Below, piece by piece: positions 36,126 to 46,852 of a DNA stretch of 64,000 nucleotides; the stretch's first letter is position 1, and the number at the start of each line of letters is the position of its first letter. Location: assembly GCF_047948215.1 (NCBI RefSeq), contig NC_134455.1, forward strand, positions 351,259,991-351,323,990. Direction: 5' to 3'. A program made the position numbers and the translations under genes. Source of the DNA: Lycorma delicatula (taxonomy: Eukaryota > Arthropoda > Insecta > Hemiptera > Fulgoridae). The notes under the pieces were generated by a model. That model worked only from the letters and a program-made list of their open reading frames with translations. It made no database searches and was not told the origin of the DNA.

Positions 36126-36724
36126 ATCTACATATAATGTACTATAATGTTCCGATCAGAGTAAAAATGTATTTTTATTAATATTTTTCCTTATACGGCT
36201 CCAGCTGAGTTTGAAAGGCTTCTATTTATAGAAAAAATCCAGAATCAGTTTAAATTTAGATACTGTTTCTCAATCGTTCACGAAATTCGACTCTCTATTT
36301 TATACATATTTTCTTGAAGATAGAATACAAAATTCACAAATAAAATTTAGATCAAAAATTATTTTTTTTTTGTTTTTGATGCGTTCTCGAAGTATGGAAA
36401 GAAACTCAATTTTTTACATCTAATCGTATCAGTGTCAAAAGCAAGATTAAAAAAAAAAACGTTCTACGACCGTAAATGGACTACATATAACAAAATTACC
36501 TTTTTTTTGTAAAGTTGGGTAAAAATAGATTTAATATTTTTTTCTAAAACAGATTACTGTTTGTGTTTAGATTTTCTAAAACACAATGTCCCCAAAACAA
36601 TAATCCTATTTGAATGCCTATAACTCACTAAATTTTTGTTTTGTTTTTGATACAATATGAAGTAGTGGTAGAAGTACGACTAACCATTGAATAAAAACAT
36701 ATATTTCCCTAAAGTAGTACAGGA
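36126..36724. other. AT-rich intronic DNA, nothing recognised
   Basis: No feature seen. Confidence 0.5.
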
Positions 36725-37310
36725 AACCGAAAACGTCAAGGGAATTCAAAGAGAATTTAGAAGGGAGTTAAATAAAGATCCACCAACGCGACTCGCTCAT
36801 CGGAGATAAATTTGAATCAGGTGGAACTATTCAAGACATCTATAATCAAAGTTTTGGAAAGTTACGGGTATTTACCAGTCCCGCGAATCACTCATCGGAA
36901 ATCATTCACTGATCATCAAAGAAATATGACTCACGAAACAGGAATTCAAAAATCGAACGTATGTCGCATTTTGAAGGGAGTCTATCGGGAAACTTTTATA
37001 ACTTACCTTCTCAACGACAATGATCTTGATCAGAGAGTTGAGTTTCCTACAGTACCTGAAAAAAAATGTATTACCTGAAAAACTCGTGTATTATTGTGGA
37101 ATACTATTTTAACTTTTCCGGGATTCCAGTTTGGTGTGGGTTATCAATATCGGGTATCCTATGGCGAATCCTTCCTTTTCACCGATAACGTTTACCTAAA
37201 TTTCCTTGCTGCAGGAATCTCGATCTACGTATCGAAGAGGTGTATTTCTGATGAAGAGATTTACTTCCAGCAAGTAGAAGAGTGGAGACGTACTTTCCTA
37301 CCGTGATATA
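36725..37310 (+). pseudogene. DUF4817-type transposase relic
   Basis: Broken coding remnant of the insect mobile-element family annotated as DUF4817 (helix-turn-helix head of a Tc1/mariner-like transposase). Frame 1 gives GIQREFRRELNKDPPTRLAH, the typical FR..F...PPTR; a frameshift leads to DKFESGGTIQDI; another frame gives PRITHRKSFTDHQRNMTHET, GIQKSNVCRILKG (recognition helix) and LLNDNDLDQRVEF, matching the L...D...R.EF end. The 70-codon frame at 37094-37306 (SFLFTDNVYLNFL) may be the start of the catalytic core. It lies 550 bases before the tropomyosin exon, same strand. Confidence 0.7.
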
Positions 37311-37861
37311 AAGACTAGGTTCAAATCATCCGAATAGATGGATCGAGCGTTTAATTCCCTGAGCGATTGCCAGACCTCAAGTCGATGAACTGTTTTTTTG
37401 TTTTTTTTTTTCAAGGTATCTCAAAAATAAGATTTATAGCGTAAAACTGACAGTCGATGATTTGAAATAGGAAATTAAATTGAAAGACAATCTCTCGCAG
37501 TTCCAAATGAAGTGATTCGTATCGCTGTTTACAAATCCATCGATTCGCGTTATAATTTATATTTTGAAAATGTTGGAGATTAATATGAAAATTTACGAAC
37601 ATGCATGTTGGACTTAACTTATTTTCTTTGATTTCTGGTAATTTATTCTTATTGAATTTGTAAGTAATTTGTTTAGGATATCCTATAGACTTAGGTAGAT
37701 GATTACGTTTTAAAAATCCTTTCTCGAAAATTAGAATCGCGCTTAGATCGGGGTTTTTTTTTCGCAACAATTCACATATTTTAAATTAATTTAATTTAAT
37801 TATTATTTTGTCTTGTTTTAAAATAAGCATCTTTCTTATTTGCATATTATTTGTTGTACAG
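37311..37861. other. Intron end before the tropomyosin exon
   Basis: AT-rich. The 119-codon antisense frame at 37411-37770 has no motif or usable context. The last 50 bases form the polypyrimidine tract and acceptor. Confidence 0.55.
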
Positions 37862-37892
37862 GTGAACCGCGAAAAAACAAAAATCAAACACC

Positions 37893-38132
37893 ATGGACGC
37901 CATCAAGAAGAAGATGCAGGCAATGAAGCTGGAGAAGGATAACGCGATGGACCGCGCACTGTTGTGCGAACAACAGGCGCGCGATGCCAACCTCAGAGCC
38001 GAAAAGGCGGAGGAGGAAGCGAGGGCTTTACAAAAAAAGATCCAGACCATCGAAAACGATCTCGATCAGACCCAAGAACAACTTATGCAGGTCATGCAAA
38101 AACTGGAAGAGAAAGACAAGGCTCTACAAAAC
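37893..38132 (+). CDS. Tm1: Tropomyosin, first coding exon (muscle-type N-terminus, residues 1-80)
   Basis: Encodes the first 80 residues of a long muscle tropomyosin, the coiled-coil dimer that lies along actin filaments and gates myosin access. The ATG has a strong context (ACACCATGG). The product starts [20 protein letters not shown], the head that forms the head-to-tail overlap, and continues as unbroken heptads to EEKDKALQN. Length, spacing and almost every residue agree with the insect muscle family. A polypyrimidine tract and TACAG acceptor end at 37861, so the exon starts at 37862 with a 31-base 5' leader. A perfect GTAAGT donor follows codon 80, leaving phase 0. The four residues VSYR that read on past the donor are intron. 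The exon is far richer in GC than its surroundings. The symbol assumes the Drosophila Tm1 orthologue; Tm2 is the alternative. Confidence 0.96.
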
Positions 38133-38779
38133 GTAAGTTATCGTTGATTTAATTTCTTATTTTTTACGAATTTATTGAATCAATTTATTTAATATATATA
38201 TATAATATATATTAATCGATATATTTAATCGACATAATTTTAAGAGAAGAATAAATCATTGCCGTACTATAATATACAATATATCTTAGTTATCAAATGA
38301 AGAATTTCACGGTTAACAGTTTCGTTGTTGGCCTACTAGCATCAAGTTAATCAGCGATTACCTTCATTTGCTCGTAATTTAGAACTAAGGAGAACTTTTT
38401 CAGGACATATTTTTTGTTTTTTTAATTTTAAAAAAGTTTCCAGTCCCCGTTCATCCTGTCAGAACCGGTTGTATTATTTAATTCCGTAAGGATTAATATT
38501 AATGAGATATTTCAAGGGATAAAAATTAAGAAAAAAGTAATACTAATAATTTTTTTGTTTGTTAATTATTTCAAAAAAGGGTTATATTCTTTTGAAGGAA
38601 AAAAATTAATGATTTTTTTTGCGTTGGAAATTCTTTACAGTAAAAACTTTTAAGGATAAAAATTGAAGTAAATAAAATATAATGTAAATTCTTTGATCTA
38701 TTTAAAAAAATATTCACCGAAAATTATTTACCCAGACGGTATGTATTTTCGATAGTTCACAGAAAAACGCTAAATAAGT

Positions 38780-39240
38780 CGATTGATTAATATACAAGCG
38801 GTTAACAAAGTATGACAATACTGGAAATAATTTTTCAACAGTTAAACATAAAAAAATTAAATTTAGGAGATCTTCCAAATCGAAACGATCTATTTTGAGA
38901 TATGAGACCACCACAACTACCACCCACCCCCAGAAATAAACAAGTGAAAGAGTGGTATTGTGATAGATCATTTTAAACGCATTGAAAAACAACAATTTGA
39001 CGTAAAATGTTTTTGACTACGTCAATTCTAAGCAAAATGGCGGCATTTAATTTGTTTGAAAATCAAATTTTTCATTTTATTTGAAAAATGATTTAAAGTA
39101 CCTCTTAAATAAATACTCCTACCTCAAAACGATATTTCTTTTGCTATGAAACAACTGTTTAGGGTGTATATGAACCGATTTGAAATTAGTTATATGAAAT
39201 ACCGCCATTTTGGTGAAGGTTGTATAAGTCTGAAGTAACT
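38780..39240 (+). repeat. Family I repeat, copy 1
   Basis: Old family shared with 43605-44110 and 52135-52560. Landmarks: TTTTTCAACAGTTAAACATA, AAATTAAATTTAG, GCATTGAAAA, TTTGACGTAAAATGTTTTTG, AATTCTAAGCAAAATGGCGG and AAAGTACCTCTTAAATAA. No reading frame. Confidence 0.65.
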
Positions 39241-39610
39241 TACATCAATTTTTTTACTTGTAAAACGAAGTAAAGGAAGTATTGCGATAGCGAAAATTTC
39301 GGTTTTCAGATATCAATGGAAATATCGATTTTCACCGTCCCTGAATCCATTTTTACTAGTTTAGGCGTGACGTCTGCATGTGCGTGGGTATCTCGCATAA
39401 CTCAAAAACGATTAGCCGTAGAATGTTAAAATTTTGGATTTAGGACTACATCTAGTTGTGCATCTCCCCTTTTTATTGCAGTTGACTTGACCAAAAGTGT
39501 CCAAAAAATCCGAAAATCCAAAAATGTTGGATTTTGGAGATTTTCTTAACTGCAGTCATAAGCCCTCATTGAGAGCTTTCCTACGGTGATATACCGTATG
39601 ATATACCGTA

Positions 39611-39663
39611 ATGATGAAAATAAGTACCACTTATGATATATAAGTGGTACTTATTTTCATCAT
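39611..39663. repeat. Perfect 24-bp inverted repeat with 5-bp spacer
   Basis: Arms 39611-39634 and 39640-39663, loop GATAT. Other family D copies have only the right arm (ATAAGTGGTACTTATTTTCA), so the left arm arose here by local inverted duplication. Confidence 0.95.
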
Positions 39664-39999
39664 TTCCAGAGTTACAGCCAAATGAAGTTTTAATTGATGA
39701 AATATTTGAATTTTACAAGGGGAAGGCACATCGGTTCTAATCCGACTTCATATACATAGATACTTTTTTTTTTAATTTAAATATTTTTATTTATTAATAA
39801 ATTATTAACCTCCGATTGTAAAAAAAATTTACAATGAATAAAAAAAAAAAAAAAAAAAAATGAAAAAAAATTGGAAGTTAGCGAAATAAAATTTTATGTT
39901 TCATTTTATTTCAGAAATTTTTACAGAGGTTAACAGTTATTAATAAATCAATATATTTAAATTAAACAAAAAAAATTAAAAAAATATATATGTATATGA

Positions 40000-40085
40000 A
40001 GTCGGATTCGAACCGATGTGTCCATGTTTACGGATGCGACACGTTCTCATTTACACCAGATAACTACTTGAGCGATGTGAAACAA
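40000..40085 (-). repeat. tRNA-like block of family D (pseudo-tRNA)
   Basis: Minus strand: A box TGGTGTAAATG and B box GGTTCGAATCC followed by GACTTC. No acceptor stem can be formed with the sequence before the A box, and the T-stem has an A-C mismatch, so it is a tRNA-derived promoter block rather than a tRNA gene. It is the inverted, more complete version of the B-box region at 39727-39750. Confidence 0.7.
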
Positions 40086-40107
40086 AATCGATATATAATT
40101 TAATATA

Positions 40108-40195
40108 AAATGCTGATACGAATGCTGATGTCCGTATCAGCATTTATTTTATTTGCATTGGATCACATTCTTATATTTTAAAAATGTGATCCAAT
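40108..40195. repeat. Two adjacent perfect 13-bp hairpins
   Basis: AAATGCTGATACG (40108-40120) pairs with 40133-40145; ATTGGATCACATT (40157-40169) pairs with 40183-40195. Confidence 0.93.
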
Positions 40196-40401
40196 ACAAT
40201 TGTGTAACTGTCCACTTTATTAAAGAATTGGAGGGTTGTATCTCACTTTCAAATGATAAGTTTAAATGGAAGTTCAGAAAAAATGTGTATATGTAATTTA
40301 ATAGGCGTACAAGGAAGTCATGTAGTATTCATTTCAGATTTTTTCAGTATTCTTTAAAATATATCAAACCCTACCCGTGCCATTTAAAATTCTCAAGTTG
40401 A

Positions 40402-40605
40402 CCTTTATACTAGATGGTGCATACCGGTCGGTGTTCTTTGGTGATCGATTGGATTTCAATTAACTACACATCTCAGGAATGGTCGACCTGAGAAAAAAAA
40501 ATGAAAAAAATTCACTTCATATACATTAAACACATCATCCTCATTCATCCTCTGAAGTAATATCTTACGGTGGTTCCGGAGGCTAAACAGAAAAATAGAG
40601 AGAGT
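40402..40605 (+). repeat. SINE family A copy, 5'-truncated
   Basis: Begins in the body (TTTATACTAGATGGTGCATA), continues through TTAACTACACATCTCAGGAA and GGTCGACCTGAG, and ends GGAGGCTAAACAG. The tRNA head is missing. Confidence 0.88.
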
Positions 40606-40611
40606 TGATCC

Positions 40612-40920
40612 TTTAGCCTACCGGCTGGTATAACGGTTAACTCGTCATCACAAATCAGCTGATTTCGAAGTCGAAAGTTCCAAGGTTAAAAACCTAGCAA
40701 AGGCTAGGTATAAAAGTTACTTTTATACGGATTTGAATACTAGATTTTGGTTACAGGTGTTCTTCTTTGGTGGTTGGATTTCAATTAACCACACCTCTCA
40801 GGAACGGTTGATCTGAGACTGTGCAAGACTACACCTCATTTACATTCATACATATCATCCTCTGAAGTAATACCTTAGAACGGTGGTTCCGGAGGCTAAA
40901 CAGGAAAAGAGAGAGTTGAC
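40612..40920 (+). repeat. SINE family A copy, full length
   Basis: Follows the previous copy head to tail. A box region CTGGTATAACGGTTAAC, AATCAGCTGATTTCGAAGTC, decayed B box GGTTAAAAACC, tail GGAGGCTAAACAGG. AGAGAGTTGA is repeated at both ends (about 40602-40611 and 40910-40919), a likely target duplication. Confidence 0.88.
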
Positions 40921-41874
40921 CATTTTGGGTAATTGGCGCTGTGGTATCATATCCAAAAATGGATTGTTTTGAGATATAGGAGTATTTCTTTAATTTAATT
41001 TTATTTTCAATTTAACGGTTATCATATTTTAATAACAACTGCATGTAACGAAGCTCTCTGTAATACTAAAAGTTTTGATAATATAAAAAATGTATTCGTT
41101 TAACATTTCATTTTATTCTTTGTTTTTGTAATTATTTTAATTTACTCGGAAAATTTGTAAGTTTCGAAATTTATAAAATAAATTTGTAGTGGTCTGAAAT
41201 ATACGACGAGTAGTACCGTAATAATTTCTGGATGATTCATTCGACTTCACAAAAAAAAAATAATTCTATATCGAGAATCTCTTTTGGATTCTGTTTTAAC
41301 GCAGATAAAGGAAATAGTTGACGTATATGTATGTAATTTTTAGACGATGAGTGTGCTTATTCGAAGGAATTTCTTTACGTATCATTTTACTGATTCCAAT
41401 AAATAGAATTTGTTATAAGGAGATGCGCATCGTATCATACTTATATCTCAATCTTATTCAGTCAAATAACCAAATTAATTTATTTAAAAAAAAACATTTC
41501 TTGCTTTATTACACGACTACTCAAAAAGGAGTGTAATGTATTTCGGGTGTGTGTATGGTCACCCGCATTCTGTTTAATTATCCTATGTTAAAGAGCAATG
41601 TTTGTCAGCGGTATTTTATTTTGGCAATCTTGTTTTTTAATTTGCAATATTTATCTCTTGTTAAATTTTAGAGTTGTTTCAATGATACTGTATTCATTAC
41701 TGTATAATGTATTCATTTAATTCATTGTAGTATTCAACAAAACAAATTTCATTACAATTTAATTTTTTTTAGATAAATAAACAGTTTATAATAGATTGAA
41801 TATTTTTTACAAAAAAAGGTAGTTTTTTTGTTACGAAAGAACGGTGGTAATCAACAGCTATATTCATTAGCCCG
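40921..41874. other. AT-rich intronic DNA, nothing recognised
   Basis: The 61-codon frame at 41351-41536 has no recognised motif. Confidence 0.5.
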
Positions 41875-41990
41875 GTGGAAATCGGTAGCGTATGAAAAGA
41901 TGTCACATGGCTGACCGGGATTCGCACCCAAGACCTTTCGCACGAAATGCCGAGACGCTACCTACTCAGCCCCGGAGGTCGGCAAAAAAA
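41875..41990 (-). repeat. SINE family E copy
   Basis: Minus strand: GCCGACCTCCGGGGCTGAGT, AGGTAGCGTCTCGGC, B-box variant GGGTGCGAATCCCGGTCAG, then an ACGCTACCGATTTCC body. Ends in an A tract on the plus side. Confidence 0.75.
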
Positions 41991-42399
41991 AAAAAAAATA
42001 TATATTTTGTATGAATAATGATAAAATTTGAATTTTTCCAATATACATGTATACTGATTTGGGCCGTTTAATGATGGTTCAGAGTTCAGTTACAAATTTT
42101 TACGTACAGAAAAAAAGATCCAGAGGTGCATTATGTGACACTTTTTAATATCGTTATTAGACACAATATGTCATGAAGTTTTGTTATAAAAAAAAGAAAA
42201 AAGTTTATTTAATTTGTTCATAAAAAAATAGTAAATCTCAGGTATACAGAAGACTTGGGTCTTGAGAGTTTTTGTTTATTTTTTTTTTTAATTTAGACTG
42301 ACTTGAATTTATAGAGGAAAAATGTAATGTAAATTATTAAATAAAATTAATTAAAAATGTTTTTTTAATATTGCGATTTTGGACACATATTTACATATA
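41991..42399. other. AT-rich intronic DNA, nothing recognised
   Basis: No feature seen. Confidence 0.5.
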
Positions 42400-43593
42400 C
42401 GAGGTCTGTTCAGAAAATATCCGAAGTTAATTTTTTTAATTTTTATTATTAATTTTATGGATTTTTGTTCCTCCCCCGTCCCTTCAAAGTACTCTCCTTC
42501 GCTATTCACACACTTTTCCCAGCGGTGTTTCCACTTCGGAAAACAGTCCTAGATAGCTTTATTTCAAATGACCTTTAAGGCTGTGACGAATTTGCTTTAA
42601 TGTCAATAGTCTCAAAAAAACGCTGATTCTGATTTCGGAAATAAGAAAGAGCCAGATTTCTCGATTAAGAAAAACTGAGGGAGGACAGTCATCTGATGTT
42701 TGGTACAAAATTGACGATTGACAAAGCTGAGTGTGCTGGCGCATCGTCATGGTGAAGGAACCATGAGTTGTCTCGCCGCAACTCCGGTCTCTTTTTGCAG
42801 ATTTTTTCAAGTAACCGTTGTAAAATGCCTTGATAGTACGCACGGTTCACTGTTTCACCTCGAGATCCTTTGCCGATACTTTATGATGATTGAACTTTTG
42901 TCTCGCATCGTAACCGTAAACCCGGCTTCCATCTCTCGTTATGATCCTTTGTATGAATGTTTCATCGTCATCGTCTTGTTCAAGAAGTTGGCTACAAACG
43001 TCCACTCGATGTTCCATCTGTTGTCCTGTCATGAAGCGAGGAACAAACTTTGCTGCAACTCGATGCGTGTTCAGTTTTTCACACAAAATGTCATGGGCAC
43101 GATCCGATTGAGACGCTAACCTCTTTTGCAAGTTCTCTGACGATCTTTCGGCGATTTACGCACCAGATCGTTGATTTTCTGAACGCGGGTGTCATCAGCT
43201 GAAGGCCTTCCTGGTCGAGGGTCATCTTCAGTCGACTGATGACCACTTTTAAATCGTAAAAACCATTTGTAAAATTGCATATGACTCAGAGTATCTTCTT
43301 CGTAAGCTTGTTTCAAAAGTTGAAATGTTTCTGTGAAAGTTTTCCCCAGTTTTACGCAAAATTTTACGTTGTTTCGTTGCTCCCGAGAATCGCACATTAC
43401 AAAAATCTATACAAACATTTAAACATATTGCACTCAAATAATAATAACACGAAAACTAAATGAGATATAAAAAATCCAAAAATATGTGGTTACAGAGGCA
43501 GTTATGCGGAACACAATGCTGCCAATCGCACGTCACTAAAATCTTTGTTGGCGCGTAATTAAATATGTTCGGTTATTTTCTGAACAGAACTAA
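42400..43593 (-). mobile_element. mariner transposon, near full length, inactive
   Basis: 1194 bp between TA dinucleotides (42398-42399, 43594-43595). Terminal inverted repeats share TCTGTTCAGAAAATA and CCGAA (42405-42425; 43568-43588). The minus-strand transposase occupies 42600-43397. The 1.2-kb size is slightly short of the usual 1.3 kb because the gene has an internal deletion. Confidence 0.93.
42600..43397 (-). pseudogene. mariner transposase (broken)
   Basis: DNA cut-and-paste transposase. N-terminal frame (43397-43116): SREQRNNVKFCVKLGKTFTE, a paired helix-turn-helix head, then DDPRPGRPS linker. A frameshift near 43125 leads to the second frame (43131-42847): HRVAAKFVPRFMT and IITRDGSRVYGYD, where the first catalytic Asp remains but the usual following Glu is Gly. 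About 40 codons are then missing before TVNRAYYQG. In a third frame WFLHHDDAPAHSALS keeps the second catalytic Asp; at the third site the PCDFFLFPK motif reads KSGSFLFPK, so the Asp is lost. Several stops and shifts confirm it is dead. Confidence 0.92.
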
Positions 43594-43604
43594 TACAAAG
43601 TGTT

Positions 43605-44110
43605 AATAAAATGTGGGAACCTTCAAATAACTTTTCATCAGTTAAAGAAAAGTGAGATTTAGCAAAAAAAGCTTTTACCACTATCGATTTATTTTTCGTT
43701 ATCAGCCTTCAGCCCTCACGAGGAATCAGAGCAAATAAAAAATGTTAAATGAAGGAGTACGGTTTAAAAGGCATTAAAAGATAACAATATTGAAGTAAAA
43801 AGCTTTCCATTGCAATTCTAATCAAAATAGTGGCACTTTAATGTTGTTTCGTAGCTGATTTCAAAAGTGGCTTATAGTACATCCAAAATAGTATATTTTT
43901 CTCGTAACAAAAAATATATCGTTTTGAGGAAACGATATATAAATATCGTTTACGATATATATCGTAAATATACGATAAAGTATATTTGATTTTTTTTAAG
44001 TGTTTCTCTAATGACCAGTTAATTTTTAAATTAGTTTGGAAAAACATTAAGTTACCACTTTTTTGGTTAGTGTCATATCCCATGTTTTTTTAAAGTAAAA
44101 GTTTTGTTTT
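43605..44110 (+). repeat. Family I repeat, copy 2
   Basis: TTCAAATAACTTTTCATCAG, GATTTAGCAAAAAAAGC, AATTCTAATCAAAATAGTGG, CTTATAGTACATCC. Contains a short run of ATATCGTTT repeats at 43915-43980. Starts 11 bases after the mariner end. Confidence 0.65.
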
Positions 44111-45309
44111 TCAATACTCTAAAATGATTTGCCACATTCCTACTCTTTTGATTTAAAATTTATAAGTTAAACGCTTTCGCGTTATCATCGCCCGGGTCAA
44201 AAAGTAACAAATAAGCCCCTTCTCGGATATCAAAATATTAATAATATAAGGGTAAAACTAAAATGAAAACTGAGATAGTAATAAAATGAAATCTAAAATA
44301 GTAAAAGAAACAGAACAATTAGGATAAAATATGTAAAATTTCTGAGTTGCCTCCCCCTTGCACATGGGAGGATTCCTGTGTACTTGGCTTGCCATGGTCA
44401 CATATTCAAAAAAGAAAAAAAAGTAGTTTCGAAATATGAGCATTTTTTATGTTTAACGGTTGAAAATTTATTTAACATTTCACATACGTTGTTAATAGTG
44501 CGTATGTGTGCGCGCGCGCGTGTATATATATTATAGTGAGTATGTGTGTGGGCTTGCGCGCGCGCGTGTGTGTACATTCTGATAGTATTAAGTATTAAAT
44601 GTTGAAGTAAAAACCAGAGCACTAAGTGAAAAAATTAATGCTATGAACGTTAATACATTATAAAATATGAAATGAAATCCTGAACTAAAACCTTTACCAC
44701 AATAGGTCATTTTTTAAATTATAATAAATAAATTTCGATCATAAAAAATTAATTCAAATAATATCGCGTTATTTGTAATAAAAGAAATATATATGACTTG
44801 TAATAATTGAAAAAAGTTAAGGGAGAAATTATAGTGACCGGTCTGTTGTCACAAGCCTACCTTAAAAGGTTTTCTCCGTACATCGTAACATACCATATTA
44901 GGTATCTTTAGTTTGCTCTGTAGACAAACTAAACAAACATCTGTCTCGTACTCTATATATTTATTTAAAAAGTTTATAATAAAATTTTATGAATTTAAGA
45001 AATCGTTTCTCTTAAATTAAAATTAATTATTTATTTATATAAAGTATTCATTCGTTATAGAAGACGACATATTTTTTTTAAATTTATTTATTTATTTAAT
45101 TTTTGATAGATAAAAAATTAACTTTCATAATTTACTTTAATATTTAAATGAATATTAATTAATAAACACTTTCTAAATTTTGTTTCACGATAGGATTATA
45201 CATTATACATCGGCTGAAATGAAATGCACACTCACTCATAATTTGCAAATGAAAAACGATAATCTAGTGGAACAAATACAAATACATTTCATTTGATAGA
45301 AAAATTTAT
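44111..45309. other. AT-rich intronic DNA with one microsatellite
   Basis: Nothing coding. The microsatellite at 44502-44573 is listed separately. Confidence 0.5.
44502..44573. repeat. Alternating purine-pyrimidine tract (TG, CG, TA)
   Basis: Two runs of CG units (CGCGCGCGCG, GCGCGCGCGCG) within TG and TA runs, a classic Z-DNA-prone composition. Confidence 0.9.
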
Positions 45310-46445
45310 ATGTATTTTACCACATACTCATCATTTACAGCTACACATTTCTCCTGACAATGAACTGGTTTTTTCATTACTTCAGGAAAGAATGTCCTTG
45401 ATCCACGACCTCACTGCGATCTTCAGTTCATCATCCGAGGTGAAATGAATACCGTTAATTTCCCTTATTAATTGCGGAAAGAATTGAAAATCGATGAGTA
45501 TGGAGGGTTAGAATAGGTTCAGGTTTTAACTTTTCAAGACTCTCTGTGGTTGCTACGCGATGTGTGCCGCCGAGTGTTATAGAACTATCTCAGCGGATTG
45601 TCGAACACGACACATTCTCCTAAGGTGTTTTAACATCTTTAAATATCGTTTAGAATTTATAGTCGACTCGGCTTTCGCGTAGTCGATCACGTACACCTTT
45701 TGGAATCCCGGAACTCTGTAAAGCAATTTTTTTGTAGAGTTGTGTTTTGAATTTTTTTTTTGGTTATGATAAACCGTAATGTCGGTGTTCCACGATCTTC
45801 CGTTTTTCATCTGGAATGTAATCTCGGATGCATCCGAGTTTCGTCTCCCGTCAAATATTGAAAATGTATTATCTCCCTTGTCACGATAACGTTCGCGAGA
45901 TTCCTTTCGTTATTCTTTGTTCTTTACTGTGAGTTTCCGTGGCACCCACCGCGAACAGATTTTACGGTAGCCCTCTCTCTTTTTCTGTTTAGCCTCCGGA
46001 ACCATCGTAAGATATTACTTCAGAGGATGAATTAGGATGATATGTATGAATGTAAATGAAGTATAGTCTTGTACAGTCTCATTCCTGAGACGTGTGGTAA
46101 ATTGAAACCCAACCACCAAAGAAAACCGGTATCCACGATTTAGTATTTAAATCCGCATAAAAGTAACTGCCTTTACTAGAATTTGAACCTTAGAACTCTC
46201 GAGGTCGAAATGGCCTGATTTGCGATGACGAGTTTACCACTATACCAAACTCGGATAGTAGCCCGGTTGTGCAATAAAGTGTCCCGCTAGTTCCTTCGAT
46301 ATCCCTATCTGCGTAGCGATACGACGATCATTTCGTTCGATTCATCCACCTATTTTTGGTGCTTCTCATCGGTCGTTTTCAAATTTTAAAGGTTTTTTAT
46401 GGTGATGGAGGAAATTTGCGAATTTTTCAGTTTCGTTTTTATTAT
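45310..46445 (-). pseudogene. mariner-type transposase relic, second subfamily, with SINE insertion
   Basis: Minus-strand remnants in order: ERNDRRIATQIGISKE (second helix-turn-helix, near 46300), then after the SINE RKICSRWVPRKLT (the KVCARWVP motif), then 45810-45577 with VIDYAKAESTINSKRYLKML (central core before the second Asp), then PSILIDFQFFPQL (third catalytic region, Asp kept) and TSDDELKIAVRSWIKDIL, EKCVAVNDEYVVK at the C-terminus (about 45310-45420). The first Asp region (GDETW) is unrecognisable. It belongs to a different subfamily from 42400-43593. Terminal repeats were not found. Confidence 0.85.
45974..46257 (-). repeat. SINE family A copy inserted in the mariner relic
   Basis: Flanked by the 7-base direct repeat GTAGCCC (45967-45973, 46258-46264). 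The tail TGTTTAGCCTCCGGAACC and head TTTGGTATAGTGGTAAAC complement are both present, so it is nearly full length. Confidence 0.9.
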
Positions 46446-46852
46446 TTATACGGCTTAGAAAACACCTTCATAATAAAGAATGTAGCACTGAAATAATATG
46501 TAAACTTGAAGCAAAATAATTTGCAAAATTTTTACTCACACCGATTCAATTTTTTTTTTTTAGAATATATAAACCGTAAGTAGCAACACGTTTAAAATAA
46601 TCAAATAGGGGCACTCTTATTACAATTACCTATAGTAAATATTTGCAAATTCTTTTTTGACTATCGAGTACTTGACTTATAATTAGCAAATATTTTGTGG
46701 TGAATTTAAGAATGTTTTAAAATTGCTTAAATCAAGTCATATTATTACTATAATTAGTATAGGTGCATGTTTCAGAATCATGAAGGGTCAACAGCATCAT
46801 TGTAAAAATAAAAGTTTGTTAAAAATGTTCTCTCCTTCCCAAAAATGTATCG
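46446..46852. other. AT-rich intronic DNA, nothing recognised
   Basis: No feature seen. Confidence 0.5.

Larger units (their letters stand above)
4161..37861 (+). other. Inferred first tropomyosin intron (33.7 kb)
   Basis: Bounded by GTAAGT at 4161 and TACAG ending at 37861. It holds SINEs, LINE fragments and families B, C, G and H in both orientations, and no other recognisable coding exon. Its upstream limit depends on the 4060-4160 exon being genuine and belonging to this gene; the acceptor itself is secure. Confidence 0.35.
39250..40345 (+). mobile_element. Family D element, copy 1, rearranged with foldbacks
   Basis: Starts ACTTGTAAAACGAAGTAAAG and ends GGCGTACAAGGAAGTCATG. Shares with other D copies CGAAAATTTCGGTTTTCAG, CGGCGTGACGTCTGCA-type text, TTTTGGATTTAGGACT, AAGGGGAAGGCACATCGG and the B-box region. 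It is about 400 bp longer than the others because of an inverted duplication (arms about 39727-39835 and 39925-40025) and extra hairpins. Confidence 0.85.

Noticed and set aside
37411..37770. 119-codon minus-strand frame before the tropomyosin exon
   Set aside because: No motif or protein-like composition, no start context or splice sites; lies in intron DNA.
37847..38152. Antisense and shifted open frames over the tropomyosin exon
   Set aside because: Shadows of a real coding exon; the sense frame alone matches a known protein.
42718..43119. 133-codon plus-strand frame
   Set aside because: Antisense of the mariner transposase, whose conserved motifs read on the other strand.
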